DNA from: an uncultured Gammaproteobacteria bacterium
GTDB lineage: Bacteria > Pseudomonadota > Gammaproteobacteria > Arenicellales > Poriferihabitantaceae
DNA: 11,009 bases
Direction: 5' to 3'
Assembly (NCBI GenBank): GCA_938021685.1
Contig: CALIFM010000232.1
Span: forward strand, 1-11,009
Part shown: piece after piece, positions 1 to 7,100 of the stretch
Position numbering within the stretch: the stretch's first letter is position 1
How the letters are laid out: each line of letters begins with the position of its first letter
The notes under the pieces: generated by a model
What the model was told of the DNA's origin: nothing
Databases searched by the model: none
The model's input: the letters and a program-made list of their open reading frames with translations, nothing else
Translations under genes and position numbers: made by a program

Positions 1-2
1 CG

Positions 3-1526
3 CAAACTGATTTAGGCAAAGCGCGATTGACTAAAGGGCAGTTTGCTTATCACTACGATATTAGTATTGTTGGCATAAAAAACGAAGGCCTTCCCAAAAA
101 GGGGCTCGGCACCTTTGGCGATACTGGAACAGTAGCCTCGCAGGCAAAAATCAATGCTTCAGAAGCAGCTGACAGAGAATTAATTCGCCGTCAGTTTTGC
201 GATACTTTTCCTAGTCGTAATTTGTGTGCTACCTTACCTAAAGACAATACTGATTTTGACAGCCGCTTTGTGTATATCTTTATCATGGCAGCAGCGCAAA
301 ACTCATTCGACATTTTTAGCTGGCAATCATTTGTAGCACTAAATTGGCCGCAGGGAGACGACGGTAAAGCAGCAACGGCCATACCTATTGGTGAGGCGCC
401 TAGTTTGGCCCGCACTTGGATGAATTACCCTACAGCAAGTGAAGTGTTTGATATCAAACCGCAAAGCAGCATCTGCAAAGGCTTGCCAGACAGCGACGAA
501 CCTTATTTAGAAACCGACCAATTCAAGCAGTCGAATGGATTGCCGTTAATCGATAATAATAGTAATTTTGTAGTGTATGATACTCGAATCAACCCAGTTT
601 TAGCGCAATATATTACGGACAACAACCTAACCACAATCGCTGGTCAGCGGGCCTTTTTAGGGGAAGGCAAAGAAATTAATTTCCCGATGGGCCATTATGA
701 TGATCCCAAGACCAAACGCGGCGGATCGCTTGGCTCTATGGCTATTAAAACCGCATGGAAGATCGTCGATGAAGCGGCGGGTGATGATGCAGACCGTTAT
801 CTTACAGTCAATGGACGTATTCCCGTGACGGCTAAACACAGCAGTAATGGCGAAGATTTTTGCCTGCAAGTCAAGCTTGCAATGGTTGGCATGCACATCA
901 TGACACGGACTGAAAGTGGCAACGGCGATGCTTGGATTTGGACTAGCTTTGAGCATGCAGACAATGCACCTATTGCCGTCAATTCGCGCAAGCCTCAAGA
1001 TGTTTTAAGTGACGACTTGTTTGGTGGCAACTGTGAGGGGCCATCAACACACGAACAACAGTATGCCTTTTATGATGCAAACAAGAACGCAGGAAACACC
1101 AGCAGTGATGCAACAAACGCTGACATCACTAATATGTTACGCGCACAAGACTGGCGCTGGTCACCCACGATGCCAATAGCGCGTGACGCCAAAGGTGATG
1201 CGGCTATAGGCGCACAAGTGGTCCGCTGTTGGCAGGTGTTTTCTGGCACACGGGTGGTCAATGAACTATGGCAAGAAAAGCTGCAGGGCACGGTATGGGC
1301 GAATTACGAGTCAATTTCGGCTCAGTGGAAGGGAGCGAATCGCGGCGGCTTTGTCCCAGAAGGCGAAGTGCCTCGCTTTTTGGTGAACTCAACACTAGAA
1401 ACTTACGATCAATACGGAAAAACCAGCTCTTGCCTTAGTTGCCATGCAGCTGGTAAAACGATGGCAGGGCAAGAATCTGCCTTTAGTTTTTTACTCAGTC
1501 TACCTACTCGAATGGCGAACCGTTGA
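3..1526 (+). CDS. Hypothetical protein with C-terminal c-type heme motif, 5' partial
   Basis: The reading frame is open from the left edge to the TGA at 1524-1526 and shows no ATG near the edge, so the true start lies outside the window; 507 residues are visible. Numbering from the TTG at 27, two landmarks stand out. One is an aromatic segment around residues 97-105 (FSWQSFVALNW). The other is a single CxxCH heme-attachment motif, C469-L-S-C472-H473, 26 residues before the end and followed by a hydrophobic FSFLL stretch. CxxCH is the covalent heme c signature, which would imply an exported, periplasmic or surface protein with one heme. The signal peptide would be in the missing part, so export cannot be checked. 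The rest resembles no enzyme I recognise. The gene converges on ssrA and has no visible partner. Chance occurrence of CxxCH cannot be excluded. I am confident that it is coding and unsure of the function. Confidence 0.8.
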   Translation, partial: QTDLGKARLTKGQFAYHYDISIVGIKNEGLPKKGLGTFGDTGTVASQAKINASEAADRELIRRQFCDTFPSRNLCATLPKDNTDFDSRFVYIFIMAAAQNSFDIFSWQSFVALNWPQGDDGKAATAIPIGEAPSLARTWMNYPTASEVFDIKPQSSICKGLPDSDEPYLETDQFKQSNGLPLIDNNSNFVVYDTRINPVLAQYITDNNLTTIAGQRAFLGEGKEINFPMGHYDDPKTKRGGSLGSMAIKTAWKIVDEAAGDDADRYLTVNGRIPVTAKHSSNGEDFCLQVKLAMVGMHIMTRTESGNGDAWIWTSFEHADNAPIAVNSRKPQDVLSDDLFGGNCEGPSTHEQQYAFYDANKNAGNTSSDATNADITNMLRAQDWRWSPTMPIARDAKGDAAIGAQVVRCWQVFSGTRVVNELWQEKLQGTVWANYESISAQWKGANRGGFVPEGEVPRFLVNSTLETYDQYGKTSSCLSCHAAGKTMAGQESAFSFLLSLPTRMANR

Positions 1527-1845
1527 AGCAGGTAATCTAAATCGAGAAATCAGATTCAATTCGCAATTCGCCGAATTAGCATAAAGGTAGATCTAGTGAA
1601 TTTAGGAACTACTAGATCAACTCTAATGCTCTTCTAGTTTGTGGCTTTGACCATTTCTATCTTCACATAAGCCCTGTTATCAGCACTGAAAGCGCTTTTT
1701 AACATCAGCGAACAGCTTAGTATACTTGCATCACTCCCTTCCAACTACTCGTATAACTAGGCGATAGTTCAGCCTGTTTCATTCGCCACTCGTTCTGCTT
1801 GCCAAAGGTGTTAGCACTTCCAATATTAGCTCATACACTAGATAT
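1527..1845. other. Intergenic stretch without recognisable gene
   Basis: This stretch lies between the stop of the heme-motif gene and the ssrA terminator. It is AT-rich and has frequent stops. I see no convincing start with a ribosome binding site, no tRNA and no integrase remnant. The only structure I can support is the inverted repeat at 1590-1618. It lies downstream of the 3' end of ssrA, a position where integrative elements often insert, but no copy of the ssrA 3' end is visible here. Confidence 0.6.
1590..1618. repeat. 8-bp perfect inverted repeat (hairpin)
   Basis: GATCTAGT at 1590-1597 is matched by its exact reverse complement ACTAGATC at 1611-1618, with 13 bases between them. In RNA this could form an 8-bp stem. 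No T-run follows on the plus strand, so it is a poor intrinsic terminator for the gene ending at 1526. It could stabilise a transcript 3' end or be a protein site. An 8-bp repeat may also occur by chance. Confidence 0.4.
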
Positions 1846-1873
1846 AAAAAAACCGCCCTGAGGCGGCGTTTTT
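1846..1873 (-). terminator. Intrinsic terminator of ssrA, possibly bidirectional
   Basis: CCGCC at 1853-1857 pairs with GGCGG at 1862-1866 around a CTGA loop. Read on the minus strand the hairpin is followed by seven U residues (complement of 1846-1852), about 50 bases after the mature 3' end of tmRNA. This is a standard rho-independent terminator. On the plus strand a T5 run at 1869-1873 follows after two bases, so it may also stop transcription coming from the heme-motif gene. Confidence 0.85.
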
Positions 1874-1916
1874 ATTGGGTTTCGTGAACTTTGTTGGACG
1901 TTCTCGAATGTTGAAA

Positions 1917-2273
1917 TGGTGGAGGTGGCGGGGATCGAACCCGCGTCCGTTAGCCCTACACGCATCGGCGACTACATGCTTAGTCTAGCGTTAAGTTAAC
2001 CCCTGCAACGCCGTTAGACTAGCGCGGCAGTGGCGAGCCTGCTTAAGTTTAACCCCTTTGGCACAGACAACCTTGTGGGCGATTTCATCTAGGATGACCA
2101 CCTGATGCCAAGCCGATGAACGAGCCGGGCGGGTGGACTAGCTCGCAATTAAGCAGCTAATGCGTAGTTATCGTCGTTTGCAACTATAACATTGTACAGA
2201 TGGATTAACGAGGTACTCTGCTCCTCGACATGCTCCGATGGCTTCGCGACCAGCGTCAAAACCAGTCACCCCC
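1917..2273 (-). ncRNA. ssrA: Transfer-messenger RNA (tmRNA)
   Basis: tmRNA rescues ribosomes stalled on mRNAs lacking a stop codon: it enters charged with alanine, bound to SmpB, and encodes a degradation tag. The minus-strand gene is complete at 357 nt, a normal size. The mature 5' end GGGGGTG (from 2273) pairs with CACCTCC (1921-1927) to give a 7-bp acceptor stem that includes one G-U pair, followed by the discriminator A and an encoded CCA at 1917-1919. The tRNA-like end includes the T-arm sequence GGTTCGATCC. The internal tag frame at 2149-2181 encodes ANDDNYALAA and a stop. The tag and the 5' region after GGGGGTGAC match gammaproteobacterial one-piece tmRNA. Promoter and terminator are both visible, so the gene should be functional. 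Its partner SmpB is encoded at the right end of the window. Confidence 0.98.
2149..2181 (-). other. tmRNA proteolysis-tag reading frame
   Basis: Ten codons inside ssrA encode ANDDNYALAA, followed by a single TAA at 2149-2151. Together with the alanine carried by tmRNA itself the appended tag would be 11 residues. The hydrophobic C-terminal ALAA is the known ClpXP/ClpAP recognition end of such tags. The fourth coded residue is Asp (codon GAT), where E. coli has Glu. This is the Pseudomonas-type form. Confidence 0.96.
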
Positions 2274-2284
2274 ATAATAAGCTA

Positions 2285-2312
2285 ATTATGGAGCCTGCCT
2301 AAAAAATTGCAA
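2285..2312 (-). promoter_or_regulatory. Probable sigma70 promoter of ssrA
   Basis: On the minus strand a -35-like TTGCAA (2307-2312) and a -10-like CATAAT (2285-2290, five of six consensus bases) are separated by 16 bases. Initiation about seven bases downstream would give a leader of only a few bases before the mature 5' end at 2273, which RNase P would remove. The placement fits the gene well. The call is by inspection only. Confidence 0.65.
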
Positions 2313-2371
2313 GGTATTTGTTTAATCGGTGTAAGTTGGTTAACGTAAGATTAGTTCTAGTTTTATCTTGT

Positions 2372-2400
2372 TTGATAAAGCCCTAATTCATAGCAATAAT
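2372..2400 (+). promoter_or_regulatory. Probable sigma70 promoter of the peptidase-thiolase-ligase cluster
   Basis: TTGATA (2372-2377, five of six -35 bases) and AATAAT (2395-2400, five of six -10 bases) are spaced by 17 bases. Transcription would begin near 2407, about 70 bases before the ATG of the M24 peptidase. No operator-like repeat is obvious next to it. This is the best promoter candidate between ssrA and the cluster. Confidence 0.55.
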
Positions 2401-2476
2401 TAGATGCGCGTACTCATTACGACTGCGATCTATTTTATGCTTTAATACGCGAATACCCTGATACTAAAAAATACTG

Positions 2477-3646
2477 ATGAGCAGCACTCCACAACGCGGT
2501 TTTCCTGAGCAGGAATTTGCAACTCGCACAGCCAATGCGCAGCGCATGATGGCAACGGCTAAGTTGGATGCTTTATTATTTACTACAGAACCCAATGTGC
2601 GGTACTTTAGTGGTTTTTTCAGTCAGTTTTGGCATAGCCCTACGCGGCCTTGGTACTTGATTGTGCCAGCAGCTGGTAAGCCGGTTGCAGTGATTCCTGG
2701 TATTGGTGAAGTTGGAATGCACAGTACATGGTTGGAGGACGTGCGTACCTGGCCTGCGCCACAGCCCGAAGATGATGGTTTGTCGTTGCTGACTGAAGCC
2801 TTAAGAGAGCAGTTAGGCAAGCATAAGCGTATTGGTATGACACTTGGGCACCATAGTCAACTTCGAATGCCAGCAGCACATTTCGCGCAATTACAATATG
2901 ATTTGCCGCAAGCTGAAATAGTGGATTGCACTACGCTGATCACCGATTTACGTAATGTCAAATCGGCGCTGGAAGTGGCAAAAATTGAACACGTTTGTCA
3001 CCTTACATCGGATGCTTTTGGTGCTTTGGCAAACAGTGCCCAAATAGGATCAAGTGAGCGCGCGCTGTGTCGCGGCATGCGGCTAGACTTATTGCAGCGT
3101 GGTGCGGACGAAACGCCGTTCATGGTGGCGGCATCAGGCCAAGATGGCTATAGCGATATCATCATGGGACCATCGGACAAAAATTGCGAAGCAGGGGACA
3201 TTTTAATAATCGACACGGGCACTACTTTTGACGGTTATTTTTGTGACTTTGACCGTAATTTTGCTTTTGGCCATGCCAGCGATGTAGCTAAACGTGCCTA
3301 TGAAGTTTTGTTCGCTGCCACTGAAGCGGGCTTTGCTGCTGCTCGTCCTGGTGCCAGTTGTGCCGATTTGTTCCACGCTATGCACAAAGTGCTGGCTGAT
3401 GGCGGTAGTTTGGGCAACAATGTGGGACGCATGGGGCACGGCTTAGGTATGCAACTGACCGAAGGGCCGTCAAATACACCTGATGATCAAACTGTATTAA
3501 AACCGGGTATGGTGATGACGCTAGAGCCAGGCATGGAATATGCGGCGGGTAAGCAAATGGTGCATGAAGAAAACATTGTGATCACCGAAGATGGTGCACG
3601 ATGGCTTAGCAAGCGCGCTGCACCGCAGCTGCCTATTGTTGGCTAA
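2477..3646 (+). CDS. M24 family metallopeptidase (Xaa-Pro aminopeptidase/prolidase type)
   Basis: A 389-residue cytoplasmic protein with no signal peptide, of the usual length for a two-domain M24 protein. Residues of roughly 15-155 resemble the creatinase-type N-terminal domain, including the WxxSPTRPW segment. The C-terminal part has the pita-bread fold signature with all five expected metal ligands: D246 (IIDTG), D257 (FCDFDR), H321 (GHGLGM), E350 (LEPGM) and E364 in HEEN. An active two-metal hydrolase is therefore likely. The family includes Xaa-Pro aminopeptidases, prolidases, creatinases and ectoine hydrolases, and I cannot tell the substrate from sequence alone. The ATG at 2477 gives the family N-terminus but has no Shine-Dalgarno sequence. 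The gene is first in a same-strand cluster with a thiolase (57-base gap) and an acetoacetate-CoA ligase; a functional link to them is only inferred. Confidence 0.9.
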   Translation: MSSTPQRGFPEQEFATRTANAQRMMATAKLDALLFTTEPNVRYFSGFFSQFWHSPTRPWYLIVPAAGKPVAVIPGIGEVGMHSTWLEDVRTWPAPQPEDDGLSLLTEALREQLGKHKRIGMTLGHHSQLRMPAAHFAQLQYDLPQAEIVDCTTLITDLRNVKSALEVAKIEHVCHLTSDAFGALANSAQIGSSERALCRGMRLDLLQRGADETPFMVAASGQDGYSDIIMGPSDKNCEAGDILIIDTGTTFDGYFCDFDRNFAFGHASDVAKRAYEVLFAATEAGFAAARPGASCADLFHAMHKVLADGGSLGNNVGRMGHGLGMQLTEGPSNTPDDQTVLKPGMVMTLEPGMEYAAGKQMVHEENIVITEDGARWLSKRAAPQLPIVG

Positions 3647-3703
3647 ACTCGAAGCCTTAATAATTGGGCATCAGTAACTAAACGAAACTTACAACAAAAT
3701 AAT

Positions 3704-4912
3704 ATGAGCGAAAAAGTATACATCGTAGGGGCCAAACGCACTGCTATTGGTACGTATGGCGGTGGTTTGTCCGGTGTGCATACGCCGCAGTTAGGTGCAA
3801 TTAGCATTGAAGCGACGTTGCAGCAAGCTGGTCTTGCTCCCGATGCGGTAGATGAAGTAATTGCTGGCAATGTGTTGAGTGCTGGTTTAGGCATGGGGCC
3901 TGCTCGGCAAGCGGCAATGGCCGCTGGTGTGCCTGAAAGTGTGCCGGCGTATACCTTAAACATGATTTGTGGCAGTGGCATGAAAGCCATCATGGAAGGG
4001 TGCAGCCATATTCGCAGCCATGACGCTGATGTGGTGGCCGCTTGTGGCTTTGAAAATATGTCTAGTGCGCCATTTTTAATGCCCGGCGCTGCGCGCTTTG
4101 GCCTGCGAATGGGGGACCAAAGCTTGGTGGATGTGATGATTAAAGACGGCTTGACTGATGTGTTTAATCAATACCATATGGGCATTACGGCTGAAAACGT
4201 GGCCGAGCGCTATAGCATCAGCCGTGAAGCGCAAGATGCGTTTGCTTTGGCTAGCCAGCAAAAAGCAGTGGCAGCGCAGGCAGCGGACAAGTTTATTGAT
4301 GAAATTATCTCAGTGGAAACCACTGTGCGACGAAAAACGCAAATGGTGGAAGCTGATGAATATCCACGTACAGATGCAAGCCTTGAAAGTTTATCCGGTC
4401 TGCGTGCGGCTTTCAAAAAAGACGGTACGGTAACAGCGGGCAATGCATCTGGATTGAATGATGGGGGCGCCGCGGTGCTGCTTGTTTCGCAAAAAGCGGT
4501 GGAGCAGCACGATTTAACCCCTTTGGCTGAAGTAGTGGCGACTGGCCAAGCAGGCGTGTCGCCAGAGATCATGGGTATTGGGCCAGCACCAGCTATTACG
4601 AACGCGCTTAACAAGGCGGGTTTAAGCTTAAAGCAAATGCAAGCAATTGAGTTGAATGAAGCTTTTGCTGCACAGTCGTTGGCTGTGATTCAATTGTTAG
4701 CAAAAGAGCATGGCGATAGCGAGCAAGCGATTAGCGAGCGCACTAATGTAAATGGCGGTGCTATTGCCCTTGGGCACCCGATTGGTGCCTCAGGCGCGCG
4801 CATTGTGGTGAGTTTGCTGCACCAGATGTTGCGCGAGAAGCTCGAATACGGCTTGGCGTCTTTATGTATTGGTGGCGGCATGGGCACAGCATTGGTGCTT
4901 AAAGCTGTATAA
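3704..4912 (+). CDS. Acetyl-CoA C-acetyltransferase (type II thiolase, AtoB/PhaA-like)
   Basis: A 402-residue thiolase that interconverts two acetyl-CoA and acetoacetyl-CoA plus CoA in the cytoplasm. The catalytic triad of the family is intact: nucleophile C89 in NMICGSGM, H358 in GHPIGASG, and C388 in CIGGGMG. The sequence NVNGG before the histidine and the HMGITAEN segment in the loop region are typical of biosynthetic or degradative acetoacetyl-CoA thiolases rather than long-chain FadA enzymes. The start MSEKVYIVGAKRT is the normal N-terminus, although no Shine-Dalgarno sequence precedes it. Its stop codon lies 8 bases before the next ATG, so it is almost certainly co-transcribed and translationally linked with the acetoacetate-CoA ligase. 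With that neighbour the likely direction is cleavage of acetoacetyl-CoA to acetyl-CoA. The reverse, feeding polyhydroxybutyrate synthesis, cannot be excluded, but no phaB or phaC is in the window. Confidence 0.95.
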   Translation: MSEKVYIVGAKRTAIGTYGGGLSGVHTPQLGAISIEATLQQAGLAPDAVDEVIAGNVLSAGLGMGPARQAAMAAGVPESVPAYTLNMICGSGMKAIMEGCSHIRSHDADVVAACGFENMSSAPFLMPGAARFGLRMGDQSLVDVMIKDGLTDVFNQYHMGITAENVAERYSISREAQDAFALASQQKAVAAQAADKFIDEIISVETTVRRKTQMVEADEYPRTDASLESLSGLRAAFKKDGTVTAGNASGLNDGGAAVLLVSQKAVEQHDLTPLAEVVATGQAGVSPEIMGIGPAPAITNALNKAGLSLKQMQAIELNEAFAAQSLAVIQLLAKEHGDSEQAISERTNVNGGAIALGHPIGASGARIVVSLLHQMLREKLEYGLASLCIGGGMGTALVLKAV

Positions 4913-4916
4913 GGTG
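4911..4916 (+). promoter_or_regulatory. Shine-Dalgarno of the acetoacetate-CoA ligase, overlapping the thiolase stop
   Basis: AAGGTG begins within the TAA stop codon of the thiolase (4910-4912) and ends four bases before the ATG at 4921. This tight arrangement suggests translational coupling and fixes the start of the ligase. Confidence 0.7.
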
Positions 4917-4920
4917 CAGC

Positions 4921-6894
4921 ATGGATAACACCGTCTTATGGCAGCCGAGTAAGGCGCAAATTGAACGAAGCCTGATCAGCAAGTTTATGCAGCAAGTGGG
5001 TGATCATGAATCGGTGAGTGTGCCGCTAACTGATTATGCAGCGCTTTATCAGTGGTCAATTGGGCACAAAGAGCATTTTTGGTCAGCGCTATGGGATTTT
5101 GCTGAGGTACAAGGTGAAAAAGGTGAGCAAGTGCTGCTGAATGGCGATGATATCGAGCAGGCTCAGTGGTTCCCAGATGCGCAATTAAACTTTGCACAAA
5201 ACTGCTTGAGCCGCCGTGATGATGCGGTGGCGATATACTTTCGTGCCGAGAATAAATGCAATTATACGCTGACCTATGCTGAGTTGTATCAACAGGTGGC
5301 GACTATCGCGGCATGGCTGCAAAGTGTGGGCGTAAAAAAGGGTGACCGTGTAGCGGCGTATATGCCCAACATCCCTGAAACTGTGGTGGCCATGTTGGCA
5401 GCAACCAGCCTGGGTGCGGTATGGACATCTACTTCCCCTGATTTTGGCGCGCAAAGCGTGATTGAGCGTTTTGGCCAAACCCAACCAAAGGTACTATTTT
5501 GTGTGGATGGGTATTTTTATAACGGTAAAACTTTGAGCATGGCCGATAAAAACGCGCAGGTGCTGGCGGCTATCAAAAGTGTGGAGCATATGGTGACTGT
5601 GCCGTTTGTAAGTCTTGCTGCTGATACTGATACAGCGTTTAGTAAAGGCTCAGCGCTGGATAAACATGATTGGCTGAAGTTACTAAGTGAGCAGCCTAAG
5701 CGTGAGGTGAGCTTTACGCCTTGCGGTTTTAATGATCCGTTATATGTATTGTATTCGTCTGGCACAACAGGTCAGCCTAAGTGCATCACTCATAAAGTGG
5801 GCGGAGTATTGTTGCAGCATCTTAAAGAGCATCAGCTGCATAGTGATGTACGCCCCGATGACAAAGTATTTTACTTCACCACTTGTGGTTGGATGATGTG
5901 GAATTGGTTGGTGACAGCACTGGCATCTAAGGCCAGTATCGTGTTGTACGACGGCTCGCCGTTTTACCCCAATGGCAACATATTGTGGGATTATGCTGAT
6001 GAGGTAGGCATTACTTTATTTGGCACTTCGGCTAAGTACATTGATGCGCTGAAAAAGCGCACATTTAATTTAAAACAAAGCCATAGTTTAAGTACGTTGC
6101 GCACGATTTGTTCAACGGGCTCTGTGTTGGCCCCTGAAAGTTTTGATTATGTCTATGAAAGCATAAAGCAGGACGTATGCTTGTCATCCATTTCAGGTGG
6201 CACCGATATTGTGTCATGTTTCGTGCTGGGGTGCCCCATTTTGCCTGTGCAACGTGGTGCTAGCCAATGCCGTGGTTTAGGGTTGGCAGTGGAAGTTTTC
6301 GATGATGATGGTATGGCAGTGATAGGGCAAAAGGGTGAATTGGTTTGCACCCAAACCTTTCCCAGCCAGCCCTGTTATTTCTGGGGGGACGATACGGGCG
6401 AAAAATACCATGATGCTTATTTTTCGACGTACCCTAATATATGGCACCATGGTGATTATGTGCTGTTAAATGAACAAGGAGGCGTAGTGATTTATGGCCG
6501 CTCTGATGCGACTTTAAACCCGGGTGGGGTACGTATCGGCACCGCTGAGATTTACCGTCATGTCGAGGCGCTTGAAGAGGTGACCGAAAGCATTGTTATT
6601 GGACAAGAGTGGGATAACGATGTGCGCGTAGTGTTGTTTGTTGTGCTGCAAGAGGGGTTGGAGTTAGATCGGCCGCTGATTGATAAAATTCGCCGTACTG
6701 TGATTAGTAAATGCACGCCGCGCCATCGTCCTGCTAAAGTTGTACAGGTGACGGATATACCGCGAACTAAGTCAGGAAAGATTGTGGAACTTGCGGTGCG
6801 TGAAGTGGTGCATGGACGGCCTGTTAAAAATACCCATGCTTTGCTTAATCCTGAAGCATTGGCGCTTTATAAAAAATTACCATCATTACAATAG
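4921..6894 (+). CDS. aacS: Acetoacetate-CoA ligase (acetoacetyl-CoA synthetase)
   Basis: A 657-residue cytoplasmic enzyme of the ANL (AMP-forming acyl-CoA synthetase) superfamily, full length for acetoacetyl-CoA synthetases. It should activate free acetoacetate with ATP and CoA, releasing AMP and pyrophosphate. Visible motifs in order are an N-terminal cap with WFPDAQLNFAQN, the phosphate loop SSGTTGQPK (S279-K287), the core GWMMWNW segment, STGSVLAPE, a hinge-type YGRSDATLNPGGVRIG segment, and the C-terminal PRTKSGK with the catalytic lysine K620. The N-terminal cap and GWMMWNW are shared with acetyl- and propionyl-CoA synthetases. The overall pattern, the length and the adjacent acetoacetyl-CoA thiolase favour acetoacetate. 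The stop is followed by about 200 bases before the next gene, and I see no clear terminator there. Confidence 0.93.
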   Translation: MDNTVLWQPSKAQIERSLISKFMQQVGDHESVSVPLTDYAALYQWSIGHKEHFWSALWDFAEVQGEKGEQVLLNGDDIEQAQWFPDAQLNFAQNCLSRRDDAVAIYFRAENKCNYTLTYAELYQQVATIAAWLQSVGVKKGDRVAAYMPNIPETVVAMLAATSLGAVWTSTSPDFGAQSVIERFGQTQPKVLFCVDGYFYNGKTLSMADKNAQVLAAIKSVEHMVTVPFVSLAADTDTAFSKGSALDKHDWLKLLSEQPKREVSFTPCGFNDPLYVLYSSGTTGQPKCITHKVGGVLLQHLKEHQLHSDVRPDDKVFYFTTCGWMMWNWLVTALASKASIVLYDGSPFYPNGNILWDYADEVGITLFGTSAKYIDALKKRTFNLKQSHSLSTLRTICSTGSVLAPESFDYVYESIKQDVCLSSISGGTDIVSCFVLGCPILPVQRGASQCRGLGLAVEVFDDDGMAVIGQKGELVCTQTFPSQPCYFWGDDTGEKYHDAYFSTYPNIWHHGDYVLLNEQGGVVIYGRSDATLNPGGVRIGTAEIYRHVEALEEVTESIVIGQEWDNDVRVVLFVVLQEGLELDRPLIDKIRRTVISKCTPRHRPAKVVQVTDIPRTKSGKIVELAVREVVHGRPVKNTHALLNPEALALYKKLPSLQ

Positions 6895-6896
6895 TT

Positions 6897-6925
6897 CTGA
6901 CCTGTGGACTTAATAGGGATATTAT
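6897..6925 (+). promoter_or_regulatory. Possible promoter of the lipoprotein gene
   Basis: CTGACC (6897-6902, four of six -35 bases) and TATTAT (6920-6925, five of six -10 bases) are 17 bases apart. Initiation near 6932 would give a leader of about 170 bases for the lipoprotein gene. A weaker pair, TTGCGT at 6999-7004 and CATTAT at 7022-7027, also spaced 17, would give a shorter leader. Neither is certain. Confidence 0.35.
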
Positions 6926-6984
6926 AAGTATGTGGTAACTATTGCTTATGAAGGTGATCAAGCCAATAAGTAGCTAGGTTATTT

Positions 6985-7044
6985 ATGAAAATTAATACTT
7001 GCGTTTGCAAAAAACAAAATGCATTATCAGCTCGAATAAGCTGA
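6985..7044 (+). CDS. Possible 19-codon leader peptide (speculative)
   Basis: An ATG at 6985 opens a 19-residue frame beginning MKINTCVCKKQ and ending at TGA 7042-7044. AGG at 6976-6978 lies six bases upstream as a minimal ribosome binding site. It lies in the leader of the lipoprotein gene, and its last codons overlap a perfect 6-bp hairpin (7027-7044). No run of a single regulatory amino acid is present, so classic attenuation is not supported. It may be a chance frame. Confidence 0.2.
   Translation: MKINTCVCKKQNALSARIS
7027..7044 (+). repeat. 6-bp perfect hairpin in the lipoprotein gene leader
   Basis: TCAGCT at 7027-7032 pairs exactly with AGCTGA at 7039-7044 around the six-base loop CGAATA. 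It lies 56 bases before the lipoprotein ATG and coincides with the end of a short upstream frame. No T-run follows, so it is not a terminator. It could influence leader stability or translation. Confidence 0.35.
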
Positions 7045-7100
7045 ACGATAGATTAATGCGTTCTGAGTCAGTGTTTAGGTTTGTTCAAGAGGTCGAGTGC

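Noticed and set aside
1689..1698. AAAGCGCTTT followed by T residues as an intrinsic terminator
   Set aside because: The palindrome has no loop and cannot fold as a hairpin of useful stability. The real terminator nearby is at 1846-1873.
1917..1990. A tRNA gene on the minus strand, suggested by the GGTTCGATCC T-arm and encoded CCA
   Set aside because: There is no anticodon arm at the right distance. The sequence is the tRNA-like 3' end of the complete tmRNA, whose 5' half is found at 2240-2273.
2477..3646. DMSP lyase (DddP) as identity of the M24 protein, since DddP belongs to the same fold
   Set aside because: The N-terminal domain does not resemble DddP as I know it, and the metal-site pattern is that of ordinary M24 peptidases. 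Nothing nearby suggests DMSP metabolism.
3643..5765. Several open frames of 60-134 codons on the minus strand opposite the thiolase and ligase genes
   Set aside because: They lie antisense to well-supported genes, encode no recognisable protein, lack ribosome binding sites, and are explained as shadows of strong coding bias.
6999..7100. N-terminal extension of the lipoprotein from the TTG at 6999
   Set aside because: It would place 34 residues ahead of the lipoprotein signal and has no ribosome binding site. The ATG at 7101 has AAGAGG at proper spacing and a canonical signal peptide.
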